From the NCBI GenBank assembly GCA_910579545.1, contig CAJTVI010000005.1, forward strand, positions 14,671-78,670: 64,000 nt of DNA. The letters are read 5' to 3'. The notes under the pieces are model-generated. The model searched no databases, was not told the origin of the DNA, and saw only the letters and a list, made by a program, of their open reading frames with translations. Shown here one piece after another: positions 7,770 through 17,314 of this stretch; the stretch's first letter is position 1, and each line of letters opens with the position of its first letter. Source of the stretch: an uncultured Oscillospiraceae bacterium (GTDB lineage: Bacteria; Bacillota; Clostridia; Oscillospirales; Ruminococcaceae). Position numbers and translations under genes: made by a program.

Positions 7770-8702
7770 TTATTCCGCAAAGAGCGGGGTGGAGAGATAG
7801 CGGTCGCCGGTGTCCGGCAGCAGCGCCACGATGGTTTTGCCCTCGTTCTGCGGGCGTTTTGCAAGCTGGATGGCCGCCCAGACCGCCGCGCCGGACGAGA
7901 TGCCCACCAGCACCCCCTCGGACCGGCCCACCTGCCGGCCGGCCGCAAAGGCGTCCGCGTTTTCTACCGGGATGATCTCGTCGTAAATGCCGGTGTCCAG
8001 CACCTCGGGCACAAAGCCCGCCCCGATGCCCTGGATCTTGTGCGCGCCCGCGACCCCCTTGCTGAGCACCGGCGAGGAGGCCGGCTCCACCGCCACCACC
8101 TGCACCGCGGGGTTCTGGGCCTTGAGGTAGCTGCCCACCCCGGTGAGGGTGCCGCCGGTGCCCACGCCCGCCACAAAGATGTCCACCCTGCCGTCGGTAT
8201 CCTTCCAGATCTCGGGGCCGGTGGAGGCCTTGTGGGCCGCGGGGTTGGCCGGGTTGACAAACTGCCCCGGGATAAAGCCGCCCGGGATCTCTTTTGCCAG
8301 TTCCTCCGCCTTTTCGATGGCGCCCTTCATGCCCTTGGCCCCCTCGGTGAGCACCAGTTCGGCCCCATAGGCCCTCATCAGCTGGCGGCGCTCGACGCTC
8401 ATGGTTTCGGGCATGACGATGATGATGCGGTAGCCCCGGGCCGCGGCCACCGAGGCAAGCCCGATGCCGGTGTTGCCCGAGGTGGGCTCGATGATGACCG
8501 AGCCGGGCTTTAAGAGGCCCTTGGCCTCGGCGTCGTCGATCATGGCCTTGGCGATGCGGTCCTTTACGCTGCCGGCCGGGTTGAGATACTCCAGCTTTGC
8601 CAAAATGCGGGCTTTAAGCCCCAGCTGCTTTTCGATACCGCTGAGCTCCAGCAGCGGGGTGCGGCCGATGAGCTGGTCGGCCGAGGTAAAGATCCTGCCC
8701 AT
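7770..8702 (-). CDS. cysK: cysteine synthase A
   Basis: 310 residues, standard CysK length. O-acetylserine plus sulfide gives cysteine. PLP lysine is K47 in NPAGSVKDR; the substrate loop is PTSGNTGIG and the phosphate-binding loop is GVGTGGTLTG. It has a perfect-consensus sigma-A promoter with an operator-like inverted repeat over the start site. Opposite lies an Rrf2 regulator. In Bacillus the Rrf2 protein CymR works together with CysK, so this arrangement suggests a CymR-like cysteine control circuit. Confidence 0.96.
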   Translation of the reverse strand: MGRIFTSADQLIGRTPLLELSGIEKQLGLKARILAKLEYLNPAGSVKDRIAKAMIDDAEAKGLLKPGSVIIEPTSGNTGIGLASVAAARGYRIIIVMPETMSVERRQLMRAYGAELVLTEGAKGMKGAIEKAEELAKEIPGGFIPGQFVNPANPAAHKASTGPEIWKDTDGRVDIFVAGVGTGGTLTGVGSYLKAQNPAVQVVAVEPASSPVLSKGVAGAHKIQGIGAGFVPEVLDTGIYDEIIPVENADAFAAGRQVGRSEGVLVGISSGAAVWAAIQLAKRPQNEGKTIVALLPDTGDRYLSTPLFAE

Positions 8703-8754
8703 ACAATATTCCCTCCCCCGGGGCCGTTTGCAGAGGCCCCGCTTTTTGGATGTA

Positions 8755-8777
8755 AAACCAACTTTTTAAGTAGGTTT
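8755..8777. promoter_or_regulatory. operator-like inverted repeat at the cysK start site
   Basis: Half-sites AAACCAACTT (8755-8764) and AAGTAGGTTT (8768-8777) are inverted repeats with 9 of 10 matches around a 3-nt centre. The site covers the expected cysK start point just after its -10, a position suited to repression. The likely binder is the divergent Rrf2 protein. Confidence 0.62.
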
Positions 8778-8783
8778 ATATGG

Positions 8784-8812
8784 ATTATAACCTCTTTGGC
8801 CGCGTCTGTCAA
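8784..8812 (-). promoter_or_regulatory. consensus sigma-A promoter of cysK
   Basis: TTGACA (8807-8812, minus strand), a 17-bp spacer, TATAAT (8784-8789). Both hexamers match the consensus perfectly. Confidence 0.85.
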
Positions 8813-8837
8813 CCCTTTTTGGGCAAAAAAGGATCCG

Positions 8838-8866
8838 TTGCGCCTTTTAAGGGGATATTGTATAAT
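8838..8866 (+). promoter_or_regulatory. promoter of the Rrf2 gene
   Basis: TTGCGC (8838-8843), a 17-bp spacer and a perfect TATAAT (8861-8866), about 25 nt upstream of the ribosome site. Confidence 0.7.
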
Positions 8867-8896
8867 AGAAGCGCAGCAAAAAAAGGGGGTGCGGGG

Positions 8897-9328
8897 ATGC
8901 TGATTTCCACCAAGGGGCGGTATGCGATGCGGGTGATGATCGACCTGGCCGAGCATATGTCCGACGGCTTTATCCCCCTGAAAGCCATTGCGCAGCGGCA
9001 GGATATCTCAGAAAAATACCTGGAGAGCATCATCAAGCTTTTGGTGCGGGCCCGGCTTTTGAGCGGCCAGCGCGGCAAGGGGGGCGGCTACCGGCTGACC
9101 CGCCCGCCCGAGGCCTACACCGCGCGGGAGATCTTAGAGCTGACCGAGGCCTGCCTTGCGCCGGTGGCCTGCCTGGAGCCGGGCGCGGGCCCCTGCCCCT
9201 CGGCGGCGTACTGCCGCACCCTGCCGCTCTGGCGGGGGCTGGACCGGGTGATCACGGAGTACCTGAACGGGGTGAGCCTGGCCGACCTGATGCAAAAAAC
9301 CGCCCCCGGCAACGATTATGTGATTTAA
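8897..9328 (+). CDS. Rrf2-family regulator (CymR/IscR-like)
   Basis: 143 residues. The N-terminal winged helix begins MLISTKGRYAMRVMIDLAEH and has the Rrf2 recognition helix QDISEKYLESIIKLL and the wing GKGGGYRL. Four cysteines cluster at C86, C92, C100 and C106. IscR uses three cysteines in this region to hold an Fe-S cluster; CymR does not, so the identity is undecided. The ATG at 8897 has AGGGGGT about 7 nt upstream. Its position opposite cysK with an operator between them supports a role in cysteine or Fe-S control. Confidence 0.85.
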   Translation: MLISTKGRYAMRVMIDLAEHMSDGFIPLKAIAQRQDISEKYLESIIKLLVRARLLSGQRGKGGGYRLTRPPEAYTAREILELTEACLAPVACLEPGAGPCPSAAYCRTLPLWRGLDRVITEYLNGVSLADLMQKTAPGNDYVI

Positions 9329-9370
9329 AAGCCGCCGCGCCCCACAGCAAAAAGGGGCGCGGCGGCTTTT
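9327..9370. terminator. terminator after the Rrf2 gene
   Basis: A perfect 17-bp stem (9327-9343 with 9354-9370) with a 10-nt loop. The arms begin AAAAGCCGCC and end GGCGGCTTTT, so it works on both strands. Confidence 0.85.
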
Positions 9371-9413
9371 GTTTGGCGGGCACGGGCCGCTGGGGCGGCT
9401 GGCGGGCGCGAGA

Positions 9414-9548
9414 AAAACAGGCCGTTTGGGTAACGGCGGGCGGCGAGCATGGGAAAAAGGACGCGCGGCGGGCGCGGGCAAAACAGGCCGTTTGGGTAAC
9501 GGCGGGCGCGGGGAAAGATCGGCAAAAGGCAGGCCGTTTTGGCGGGCG
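9414..9548. repeat. intergenic direct repeats
   Basis: A 29-nt unit starting AAAACAGGCCG is exact at 9414-9442 and 9480-9508 (66-bp period). A degenerate third copy (AGGCCGTTTTGGCGGGCG) lies near 9531-9548. They fill most of the 207-bp gap between the Rrf2 terminator and the ZIP gene; nothing else is seen there. Confidence 0.6.
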
Positions 9549-9577
9549 AAGCCGTGGGCAAAGAATCGGCCGGGCGC

Positions 9578-10345
9578 TCAGCTGAGGCAGGCGATGCCAA
9601 ACAGCATAACAAGGGCCCCCAGCCCAAAGCCGGCCGCGGTGCCCAGCTTTTTGCCGAACGCAAAGCCGGCGGGCAGAAGCTCGGCCACGCTGACCCAGCT
9701 CATGACCCCGGCAATGAGCACCATCAGCCCGTTGAGGAAGCCATCGGTGAGGTATGGGTGCAAAAGCGAATAGGCCAGCACCGCGCCCAGCGGCTCGGCC
9801 AGGCCGCTGGCAAAGGCGGCCCCGGCCGCCTTTGCCCCGCTTTTGGTGGCGTAGTAGAGCGGCACCGCCACCGCGATGCCCTCCGGGATGTTATGCAGGG
9901 CAATGGCCAGCGCCAGCCGCAGGCCCAGCTGCGGGTCGGCCACGCCGGTAAACAGGGTAAGGATGCCCTCGGGCAGGTTGTGCAAAAGCAGCGCAAGCCC
10001 GGTGACCAGCGCGCTGCGCAGCGCCCGCGCCCGGTGAGGGTCCAGCCCCTGGGCAAAGGCGGCCTCCCCGGGCAGGCAGCGCTCCAGCAGGGCCGCCACC
10101 AGCATGCCCATGGCAAGCAGGCTGGCCATGGCCATGCCCGCCGAAAAGGGCGGCAGCGCCCTGCGGTACCAGCTGAGCGCGCCGGGCAGCATATCCATGA
10201 GCGAAACCGTGAGCATGACCCCGCCCGCAAAGCCCATCGAGACCGCCATGGCCCGGTCGGTGGGCCGGCGCAAAAGGCACAGCAGCCCCCCAAGCCCGGT
10301 GGAAAGCCCGGCCAGCGTGGTGATGAGCAGCGCGGCCCAGAGCAT
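9578..10345 (-). CDS. ZIP-family metal transporter (ZupT-like)
   Basis: 255-residue inner-membrane importer for divalent metals (Zn, possibly Fe or Mn). Eight predicted helices. The metal path motifs are clear: HNLPEG at 122-127, HNIPEG at 151-156, and an E184 in SGLAEPLGA. The ATG at 10345 follows AGGAGGGGG. The cytoplasmic loop between helices 3 and 4 (about 90-108) has only one His, so the usual His-rich loop is not present. It stands alone, with the lipoprotein gene upstream on the same strand. Confidence 0.88.
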   Translation of the reverse strand: MLWAALLITTLAGLSTGLGGLLCLLRRPTDRAMAVSMGFAGGVMLTVSLMDMLPGALSWYRRALPPFSAGMAMASLLAMGMLVAALLERCLPGEAAFAQGLDPHRARALRSALVTGLALLLHNLPEGILTLFTGVADPQLGLRLALAIALHNIPEGIAVAVPLYYATKSGAKAAGAAFASGLAEPLGAVLAYSLLHPYLTDGFLNGLMVLIAGVMSWVSVAELLPAGFAFGKKLGTAAGFGLGALVMLFGIACLS

Positions 10346-10510
10346 ACGACCCCCTCCTTTTAGCGGCAGCGTACAGCGGAAAAGGCGCCGGCCAGCAACG
10401 GCAAAGGCGCCGGCGCGCATTGGGGCGGTTTTGCAAAAAGCAAAGCCGCCTGCCCGCCCGGACAGCCCTTGATCCTGTCACAGGCTTATGCGCCGCCAGC
10501 GCCTTTTAGT

Positions 10511-10545
10511 ACAGGCCCGGCCGCCCAAAGGGGGCCGGGCCCTGT
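10511..10545. other. GC-rich hairpin, possible terminator
   Basis: ACAGG/CCCGGCC pairs with GGCCGGG/CCCTGT, a 12-bp stem with one bulged G. It lies just downstream of the lipoprotein gene on the minus strand, but no T-run follows, so termination is uncertain. Confidence 0.4.
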
Positions 10546-10572
10546 TTGCCGCGGGATGGGGATCTGCGCGGG

Positions 10573-11826
10573 TCATTGCCCCGCAAACTCCAGCAGCAGG
10601 GAGAGCACGCCCTGCGCATCCGGCTCGCCGCCCTGCTGGGAGGCCCGCAGGTAGAGGCAGGCGTCCCCCACCCTGCCCCAGGCAAAGTAGATGGTGCTGC
10701 CCTCGCAGGAGAGATACATCGTTTCAAAGCCGTTCAGCGTGGGGCCGGCGCCGTGGCCGAGGTAGGTGCCGTCGTTTTTGACAGGCTCCACCTCCATGCT
10801 TTCGATCAGGGGCACAAAATAGCCGCTGTCGGCGTCCGGGGTGTACATGGTGTAGCTTACCACAAGGCTGCCGTCCTGCCGGGCCAGGGTGACGGAATCC
10901 GCCGAATGGCCAAAGGCGTACCAGTCGGCCCCGGCGCTCAGCCGCAGCTGGACGCCGTTTTCTTCAATGACATAGCTGATCTCGCCGTTTTCCAGCTGCT
11001 CGGCGCTGACGGCGCTGTTCAGCCCCGCTATGGGCACCCCCTCCACCTCGACCGGCTCATACCCGATCTGGTCGTAGTACACATGCAGCCGGCCGCCCGA
11101 CGCGGACTCGGCCCCGGCCGCGCGCAGCAGCCGGCCCGCAAAGCCGCCGGGCATTTGGGAGGTTTCCAGCTCCAGCTCGATGCGCACCGGCAGCTTTGAG
11201 CGGGGGTGGATGTAAAAGGTGGTTTGGATGGCCGGCGCGTCCTGCCAGTCCAGCAGGCCGAGCGCGCTTTGCAGCTGGGCCACGCCGCCCAGGATATCGG
11301 CAAGTTCCTGCCCGGACAGGCTCACCGAAAGCTGCCAGGTATCGGTTTTATCGATCGTCTTTTTTTCTTCCAGCAGGGTCAGCCGTTCGGGGTCGATCCC
11401 GGCCAGGGCCTGCAGGCCGCCGCTTTCGGCCATGGGCGAACTGCCGCGCACCCACTGCCCGGTGCTGCCCAGGCAGGAGTAGCCGGCCAGCAGCTCCCCT
11501 TCCTGCCGCAGCCAGCTTGGGGTGGCCTCGCTGGTGTGCCAGCCCTGCCCCTCGATGGTTATGGTGGTATCCGCCTGGGCGGCGCACGGCTCGGCCGAAA
11601 GAAGCATCCTGGTCACGGTGCGCACGCCGGTTTCGCCCGGCTCGGGCAGGCCGGAAAATTCGGCCGCAAGGCCGGCGGTCATCTCGGCCTGGGTAATCTG
11701 CACCTTGCGCGCCGCACGGGCCACCTTGCGGGCCAGCTTTTCGGCGGTCATCTCGCCGCAGCCGGCCAGCGCCAGGGCCAGCACCAGCGCCGCCAGTGCC
11801 AGCGCCGCCTGTTTTGCGTGTTTCAT
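10573..11826 (-). CDS. secreted lipoprotein of unknown family
   Basis: 417 residues. A lipoprotein signal peptide (MKHAKQ, hydrophobic core, LALAGC) puts the lipid-modified cysteine at C23. The mature part is soluble, with many alternating hydrophobic stretches such as TTFYIHPRSKLPVRIELELET, which suggests a beta-rich LolA-like fold; I do not recognise a family. The ATG at 11826 has GGAGGTGGG upstream and gives a proper signal peptide; longer frames do not. It has its own promoter, and no functional context from neighbours. Confidence 0.72.
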   Translation of the reverse strand: MKHAKQAALALAALVLALALAGCGEMTAEKLARKVARAARKVQITQAEMTAGLAAEFSGLPEPGETGVRTVTRMLLSAEPCAAQADTTITIEGQGWHTSEATPSWLRQEGELLAGYSCLGSTGQWVRGSSPMAESGGLQALAGIDPERLTLLEEKKTIDKTDTWQLSVSLSGQELADILGGVAQLQSALGLLDWQDAPAIQTTFYIHPRSKLPVRIELELETSQMPGGFAGRLLRAAGAESASGGRLHVYYDQIGYEPVEVEGVPIAGLNSAVSAEQLENGEISYVIEENGVQLRLSAGADWYAFGHSADSVTLARQDGSLVVSYTMYTPDADSGYFVPLIESMEVEPVKNDGTYLGHGAGPTLNGFETMYLSCEGSTIYFAWGRVGDACLYLRASQQGGEPDAQGVLSLLLEFAGQ

Positions 11827-11883
11827 CAAACCCACCTCCCTATGGGGAGGGGCGCCCACAAGGGCAGGCGTTCCCCCTGCCCT

Positions 11884-11912
11884 ATTGTACCACCTTGCCC
11901 GGCCGGGCGCAA
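11884..11912 (-). promoter_or_regulatory. promoter of the lipoprotein gene
   Basis: Minus-strand TTGCGC (11907-11912), a 17-bp spacer and TACAAT (11884-11889). The leader contains a small hairpin, AGGGCAGG (11861-11868) with CCTGCCCT (11876-11883). Confidence 0.55.
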
Positions 11913-12013
11913 TGGGCGCGGCCGGGCGGAAAAGGCCGAACCCTGCGGGCGGCGGGGCCTGCGGCGGGCCTTTGTGGTTCTGCGGTATGGGCGCGGCGTT
12001 TGCGGGGGCGGGG

Positions 12014-12376
12014 TCAGCGGGCCAGCATCGAGAGGGCCTCCTGCTCGGTGGCGGCAAAGAAAACGTCCCGGCCCTGGTTGCTCTCGTAAATAAAATCCCT
12101 TAAGGGCTTGCTGGTGTAGAACGAAAAATCGCCGTAAATGGCGATGCGTCCGCCGTAATTGACGTACTTTTGCAAAATTTCCCCCGCAAGGCCGGTACTG
12201 AGGATAAAAAACGGCTCGCAGACAAGATTTTTGGCGATCGCGATGTTTGTGGTGCCCAGCTCATAGCGGGCGGCCATCAGAAGGTCCAGGGCAGACTGTG
12301 TGTCGGTGATCACCGGGCCGTCGCTGCGCACAAGGGCGCAGACCGTTTGGTTTTGTTCGATTTTTTGCAGTTCCAA
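12014..12376 (-). CDS. DUF4180 protein
   Basis: 120 residues, whole length matching the DUF4180 family, recognised by its conserved C-terminal block GGRIAIYGDFSFYTSKPLRDFI, then YESNQGRDVFF. The start is TTG at 12376, 9 nt after AAGGAG; no ATG or GTG is better placed. Function unknown. It is often a lone small soluble protein. Downstream of rpoD on the same strand, but a terminator hairpin separates them. Confidence 0.85.
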   Translation of the reverse strand: MELQKIEQNQTVCALVRSDGPVITDTQSALDLLMAARYELGTTNIAIAKNLVCEPFFILSTGLAGEILQKYVNYGGRIAIYGDFSFYTSKPLRDFIYESNQGRDVFFAATEQEALSMLAR

Positions 12377-12412
12377 GGGGTGTATCTCCTTCCATTTCTA
12401 TCATAAGCAAAG

Positions 12413-12450
12413 CAGCGCCCGCCGGAAAACAGCCTTTCCGGCGGGCGCTG
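12413..12450 (-). terminator. terminator after rpoD
   Basis: A 16-bp stem (12413-12428 with 12435-12450, arms starting CAGCGCCCGCC) and a 6-nt loop directly downstream of rpoD. The minus-strand tail is GCTTTGCTTATG, only moderately T-rich. Confidence 0.65.
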
Positions 12451-12472
12451 CCGTAAGAGTGTTGTAAACGGG

Positions 12473-13561
<1,089 letters not shown>

Positions 13562-13597
13562 AGATTCCCGTTCTCCTTATCCTGTTCTCCTTATTTT

Positions 13598-15397
13598 TTA
13601 ACCTTTCCTGTCCCTGAGCGACCGGATATATTCGTCCAATTCCTCCACCGGCATTTCGGCGGCCTTTTGGCTTTTTGGCTGGCTCTGCTCCATCCGCGAA
13701 AGGAACAGCTCCAGATCCTGCTGGGTAAGCGCAACGTCGGCGTTGCGGGCCAACAGCTGGCCAAGCTGGCTGATCTGCTGTTCTTCCAGCAGCGCGCCCA
13801 GCGCTGGCAGGTTGACCGGCCCACCCTGCTCGTACAGCGAAAACACGGCGGCGCACACCTTTTGCATCTGCGGGTCGATAAAATCATCCGGGCCTACCCG
13901 CGCCTTGACCAGCGGAACCCAGGCCGGCTCCCGCAGCACAGCGGCCATAAGCTGCTGCTCGGCATACACGACCGCCAGCGCCCGCTCCCCCGCGCCGTAG
14001 GGCAGCTTGATCTGGGCGGCGGCCCCCTCCTTGAGGATGTCCCGCTGCTTTTGGCGCTGGGCCCGGCGGGCATTCTGGCGCACCGCGCCGTCCAGCTGGG
14101 AGAGGATGGCGCTTTTGGCCACGTTGGTCTCCTCGGCCAGCCGCCCGGCGTAGACGTCCCGCTCGGTGGGGGTGACCACCCCGGCCAGCAGGCCGATGGC
14201 CTCCCGGATGTAATCCAGCCGGCCGGCGTCGCTGGCAAGGTCGTGGTTTGCCCGCACCCTGCTCAGCTTATACTCCAGCGCGTTGCTGGCCCCGTTTAAA
14301 AGCTGGCTGAACCGCTCGGCCCCAAACCTTTTGATGAACTCGTCCGGGTCCTTGGCGTTGGGGATGTTCAGCACGCTTACCTTGACCGGACTGTTTGCAA
14401 AAAGCCCCAGGCTGCGGGCGGTGGCCTTTTGGCCGGCCTCGTCCGAGTCGTAGCAGAGCACCACCTCGTCGGCATATTCGCTCAGCAGCTTGACCTGCTC
14501 GGGGGTGAGGGCGGTGCCGCAGGCGGCCACCGCCGTGTCGAACCCGGCCTGGTGCAGGCTGATAACGTCCATGTACCCCTCGCAGAGGATATAGCGCCGG
14601 CTGGCGCTTTTTTTGGCGAGGTTTAAGGCGAACATGGCCCGGCTTTTTTTGTAGACCAGGGTTTCGGGGCTGTTGACATACTTGGGCTTTGCGTCCCCCA
14701 ATACCCGGCCGCCAAAGCCGATGATGCCGCCGCGCAGGTCAAAGATGGGGGTCATGACCCGGTCGTAAAAGGCGTCGTAAAGGCTGTTTTTGGCATTGTC
14801 GCGGTGGCTTTGCTTGACAAGGCCGGCCGCCAGCAGCTCGTCCTCGGTATAGCCCTTGCCCTTGAGGTGGCGCAGGCAGGCCGAGTAGCCCGCCGGGGCG
14901 TAGCCCAGCCCAAACCGGCGGATGGTGCCGTCCGACAGGCCCCGCCCCCGCCAGTAGGCCCGGGCCGCGGCGGCCTGGGGGGTATCGGCATTGAGGCTTT
15001 GGTAAAAAAAGCGGGCAGCGTCCCGGTTGGCGGCCAGGATGCGGCCGCGCAGCCGGCCGGTTTCATCGGTTTCTTCCGGCATGGGCATGCCGGCCCGGCC
15101 GGCTAAAAACTTGACCGCCTCCACATAGTCTAAGTTGTTGATCCTTTTGATAAAGGTGATCACGTCGCCGCCCACCCCACAGCCAAAGCAGTAAAAGCTT
15201 TGGGTTTCGGGGTAGACCACAAAGGAGGGGGTTTTTTCGCTGTGGAATGGGCACAGCCCGGTTTGGGTACGGCCGCGCCGGCGCAGCTGCACATAGCCCG
15301 AGACGACCTCGGTCACGTCGCTGCGGCGCACGACCTCCTGAATGTACTCCTGCGGGATCAGGCCATGTTCCCCCTTTCCGGCGCGGGCGCCCGCCAC
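13598..15397 (-). CDS. dnaG: DNA primase
   Basis: Makes RNA primers at the replication fork. N-terminal zinc-binding domain (C-x2-H...C-x2-C: CPFH and CFGC), TOPRIM core with CEGYMDVISLHQAG and the acidic YDSDEAGQKA motif, then a C-terminal DnaB-interaction domain. 599 residues from the GTG at 15397. That GTG has no ribosome site. A CTG at 15361 overlaps the dgt stop as CTGA, has AAGGGGG 8 nt upstream and gives a normal-looking LIPQEYIQEVV start (587 residues), so the true start may be CTG. Confidence 0.95.
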   Translation of the reverse strand: MAGARAGKGEHGLIPQEYIQEVVRRSDVTEVVSGYVQLRRRGRTQTGLCPFHSEKTPSFVVYPETQSFYCFGCGVGGDVITFIKRINNLDYVEAVKFLAGRAGMPMPEETDETGRLRGRILAANRDAARFFYQSLNADTPQAAAARAYWRGRGLSDGTIRRFGLGYAPAGYSACLRHLKGKGYTEDELLAAGLVKQSHRDNAKNSLYDAFYDRVMTPIFDLRGGIIGFGGRVLGDAKPKYVNSPETLVYKKSRAMFALNLAKKSASRRYILCEGYMDVISLHQAGFDTAVAACGTALTPEQVKLLSEYADEVVLCYDSDEAGQKATARSLGLFANSPVKVSVLNIPNAKDPDEFIKRFGAERFSQLLNGASNALEYKLSRVRANHDLASDAGRLDYIREAIGLLAGVVTPTERDVYAGRLAEETNVAKSAILSQLDGAVRQNARRAQRQKQRDILKEGAAAQIKLPYGAGERALAVVYAEQQLMAAVLREPAWVPLVKARVGPDDFIDPQMQKVCAAVFSLYEQGGPVNLPALGALLEEQQISQLGQLLARNADVALTQQDLELFLSRMEQSQPKSQKAAEMPVEELDEYIRSLRDRKG

Positions 15398-16410
15398 CTT
15401 TGGGGCACAAACAGCCGCTCAAAGGTGCGCACGGCAAATTCGTCGCTCATGCCGCTGATGTAATCGGTCACGGCGCGGTCGGTGCCCTCCTGGTAGGCGA
15501 TGCGCAGGTAAAAGTTGGGCAGCAGCTCGGGGCATGCCACAAACCGCTCGTACATCTCGCCGATCATCTTTTCCACCTTGCCCTCCTCCTTTTTGGCAAC
15601 CTCGTCCACATACACGGTGGCGTACATAAAGTCCCGCAGAAGGCTGAAGGCCTCCTGCACCGGGGGGCTGAAGGTGAGGGCGGCCGGCGCGCTCCCGGCG
15701 GCCTGCACCGCTTGGGCGTTGTGGGTGACAAGGTCGGTGATGAGGGTGGTGATGCGCTGGGATTTATCCGCCCCCAGCAAAGCGACCGCCTCGGCGGGCA
15801 GCGCCTCGGGGCGCAGGATGCCGGCGGTTACGGCGTCCTCGATATCGTGGTTGATAAAGGCGATATGGTCGGCATGGCGCACCGCCTGCCCCTCCAAGGT
15901 AGCCGGCCAGGCCCCCTTGGTGTGGGTGAGGATGCCGTTGCGCACCTCCCAGGTGAGGTTGAGGCCCTGGCCGTTTTTTTCCAGCCTGTCCACCACCCGC
16001 AGGCTCTGCCGGTAGTGCTCAAACCCCCAGGGGGAAAGCTTGTCCAGCGCCCGCTCGCCCGCGTGGCCAAAGGGGGTGTGGCCCAGGTCGTGCCCGAGGG
16101 CGATGGCCTCGGTAAGGTCCTCGTTAAGGCGCAGCGCCCGGGCGATGGTGCGGGCGATCTGGCTGACCTCGAGGGTGTGGGTGAGCCGGGTGCGGTAGTG
16201 GTCCCCCTCCGGCGAGAGGAAGACCTGGGTTTTTTGCTTGAGCCGCCGGAAGGATTTGGCGTGCAGGATGCGGTCCCGGTCCCGCTGGTAGACCGGCCGC
16301 AGGGGGCAGGGCGGCTCGGGCCGGCGGCGGCCCCGGCTGTTTTGGCTGAGGGCGGCGCGGGGCGCAAGGGTGGCGCGCTCGATGGCCTCGGTTGTTTCGC
16401 GCACGGTCAT
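15358..16410 (-). CDS. dgt: deoxyguanosinetriphosphate triphosphohydrolase-like protein
   Basis: 350-residue HD-domain hydrolase that splits dGTP (or related dNTPs) to the nucleoside and triphosphate. Metal-binding H...HD...D motif visible: RLTHTLEVSQIAR, then LGHDLGHTPFGHAGE. The ATG at 16410 has GAGGGGAGGG about 8 nt upstream. First gene of the replication/transcription group dgt-dnaG-rpoD that is common in Clostridia, with dnaG overlapping its 3' end. Confidence 0.93.
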   Translation of the reverse strand: MTVRETTEAIERATLAPRAALSQNSRGRRRPEPPCPLRPVYQRDRDRILHAKSFRRLKQKTQVFLSPEGDHYRTRLTHTLEVSQIARTIARALRLNEDLTEAIALGHDLGHTPFGHAGERALDKLSPWGFEHYRQSLRVVDRLEKNGQGLNLTWEVRNGILTHTKGAWPATLEGQAVRHADHIAFINHDIEDAVTAGILRPEALPAEAVALLGADKSQRITTLITDLVTHNAQAVQAAGSAPAALTFSPPVQEAFSLLRDFMYATVYVDEVAKKEEGKVEKMIGEMYERFVACPELLPNFYLRIAYQEGTDRAVTDYISGMSDEFAVRTFERLFVPQRWRAPAPERGNMA

Positions 16411-16517
16411 GCGGCGGCCCTCCCCTCTTTTTTGGCGGCCGGCAGGGATGGCTTTGCCAGGCCCCGGCCGCGGCATAAAGTAAAACGCAAGCTTAAAAAT
16501 GCCCTAAAAAACAACGC

Positions 16518-16546
16518 CCTATATGGTATATACGACGTTTGGGCAA
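16518..16546 (-). promoter_or_regulatory. promoter of dgt-dnaG-rpoD
   Basis: Minus-strand TTGCCC (16541-16546), a 17-bp spacer and TATAGG (16518-16523) in a markedly AT-rich island (16480-16590), about 110 nt upstream of dgt. Confidence 0.55.
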
Positions 16547-16600
16547 AAAACACTTTTGATTTCACAAAAAATTTGAAATTTTTTAAAAAACCGGCGCAGC

Positions 16601-17221
16601 CTAAAGGGGCGCGTAAAAGGGGGGCGAAAGCTCCACCGGGGCCGTGCCGCGGGTCAGCTCGGCAATTTTGGGCAGCAGGGGCTGCTCGGCGCCGGCGGGC
16701 AGCAGGGCGGTGAGGGTGACGGCGTCGGCAAACACCGGCTCCTCACACGCGGCGCCCGCGCCGGCCAGCAGCGCCGCGGCCTGCTCGTACAGGGCGTAGC
16801 TTACCGTGACCGTGAGCCGCACACAAGAACGCACCGTGACCACCTTGGCCGCCGCCAGCGCGCCGGCGGCCGCTGCGGTGTAGGCCCGCACCAGCCCGCC
16901 GGTGCCCAGCAAAGTGCCGCCAAAATACCGGGTAACTACCACGATGCAGTTGGTAAGGCCGGCGTGGCGGATAGCCTCCAGCACCGGCAGGCCGGCGGTT
17001 TTGGCCGGCTCGCCATCGTCGGAATAGCGCAGCCGCGCGCCCTCGCGCAGGCTGTAAGCGTAGACGTTGTGGCGGGCGGTGCGGTGGGCGGCGCGCACCC
17101 CGGCCAGGATATCCAGCGCCTTTTGCTCGGTGTCAGCAAAGGCGGCAAGGCCAATAAAGCGGCTGCGTTTTTCTTCGAGCTCGGCCGTGGCGCGGCCGGA
17201 GATGGTGCGGTAATCGTCCAT
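16601..17221 (-). CDS. YigZ/IMPACT-family protein
   Basis: 206 residues. The N-terminal IMPACT (UPF0029) domain shows the family stretches EKRSRFIGLAAFADTEQKA, YSDDGEPAKTAGLPVL and VVTRYFGGTLLGTGGLVRAY; a C-terminal DUF1949-like domain follows. Members are linked to translation or stress control but have no settled bacterial function. The ATG at 17221 has AAGGGG upstream. It sits after a strong terminator from rpmE, so it needs its own unseen promoter. Confidence 0.9.
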   Translation of the reverse strand: MDDYRTISGRATAELEEKRSRFIGLAAFADTEQKALDILAGVRAAHRTARHNVYAYSLREGARLRYSDDGEPAKTAGLPVLEAIRHAGLTNCIVVVTRYFGGTLLGTGGLVRAYTAAAAGALAAAKVVTVRSCVRLTVTVSYALYEQAAALLAGAGAACEEPVFADAVTLTALLPAGAEQPLLPKIAELTRGTAPVELSPPFYAPL

Positions 17222-17256
17222 GGGGCGCCCCTTTCCGGCAAATGCCGCATAACAGC

Positions 17257-17292
17257 AAAAAACGTGGTTTGCAAACAAGGCTGCAAACCACG
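17257..17292 (-). terminator. intrinsic terminator of rpmE
   Basis: An 11-bp stem (CGTGGTTTGCA at 17263-17273 with TGCAAACCACG at 17282-17292), an 8-nt loop and, on the minus strand, six Ts right after the stem (17257-17262). Confidence 0.88.
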
Positions 17293-17314
17293 CTTTGGTT
17301 TAAAACAAAGGCGA

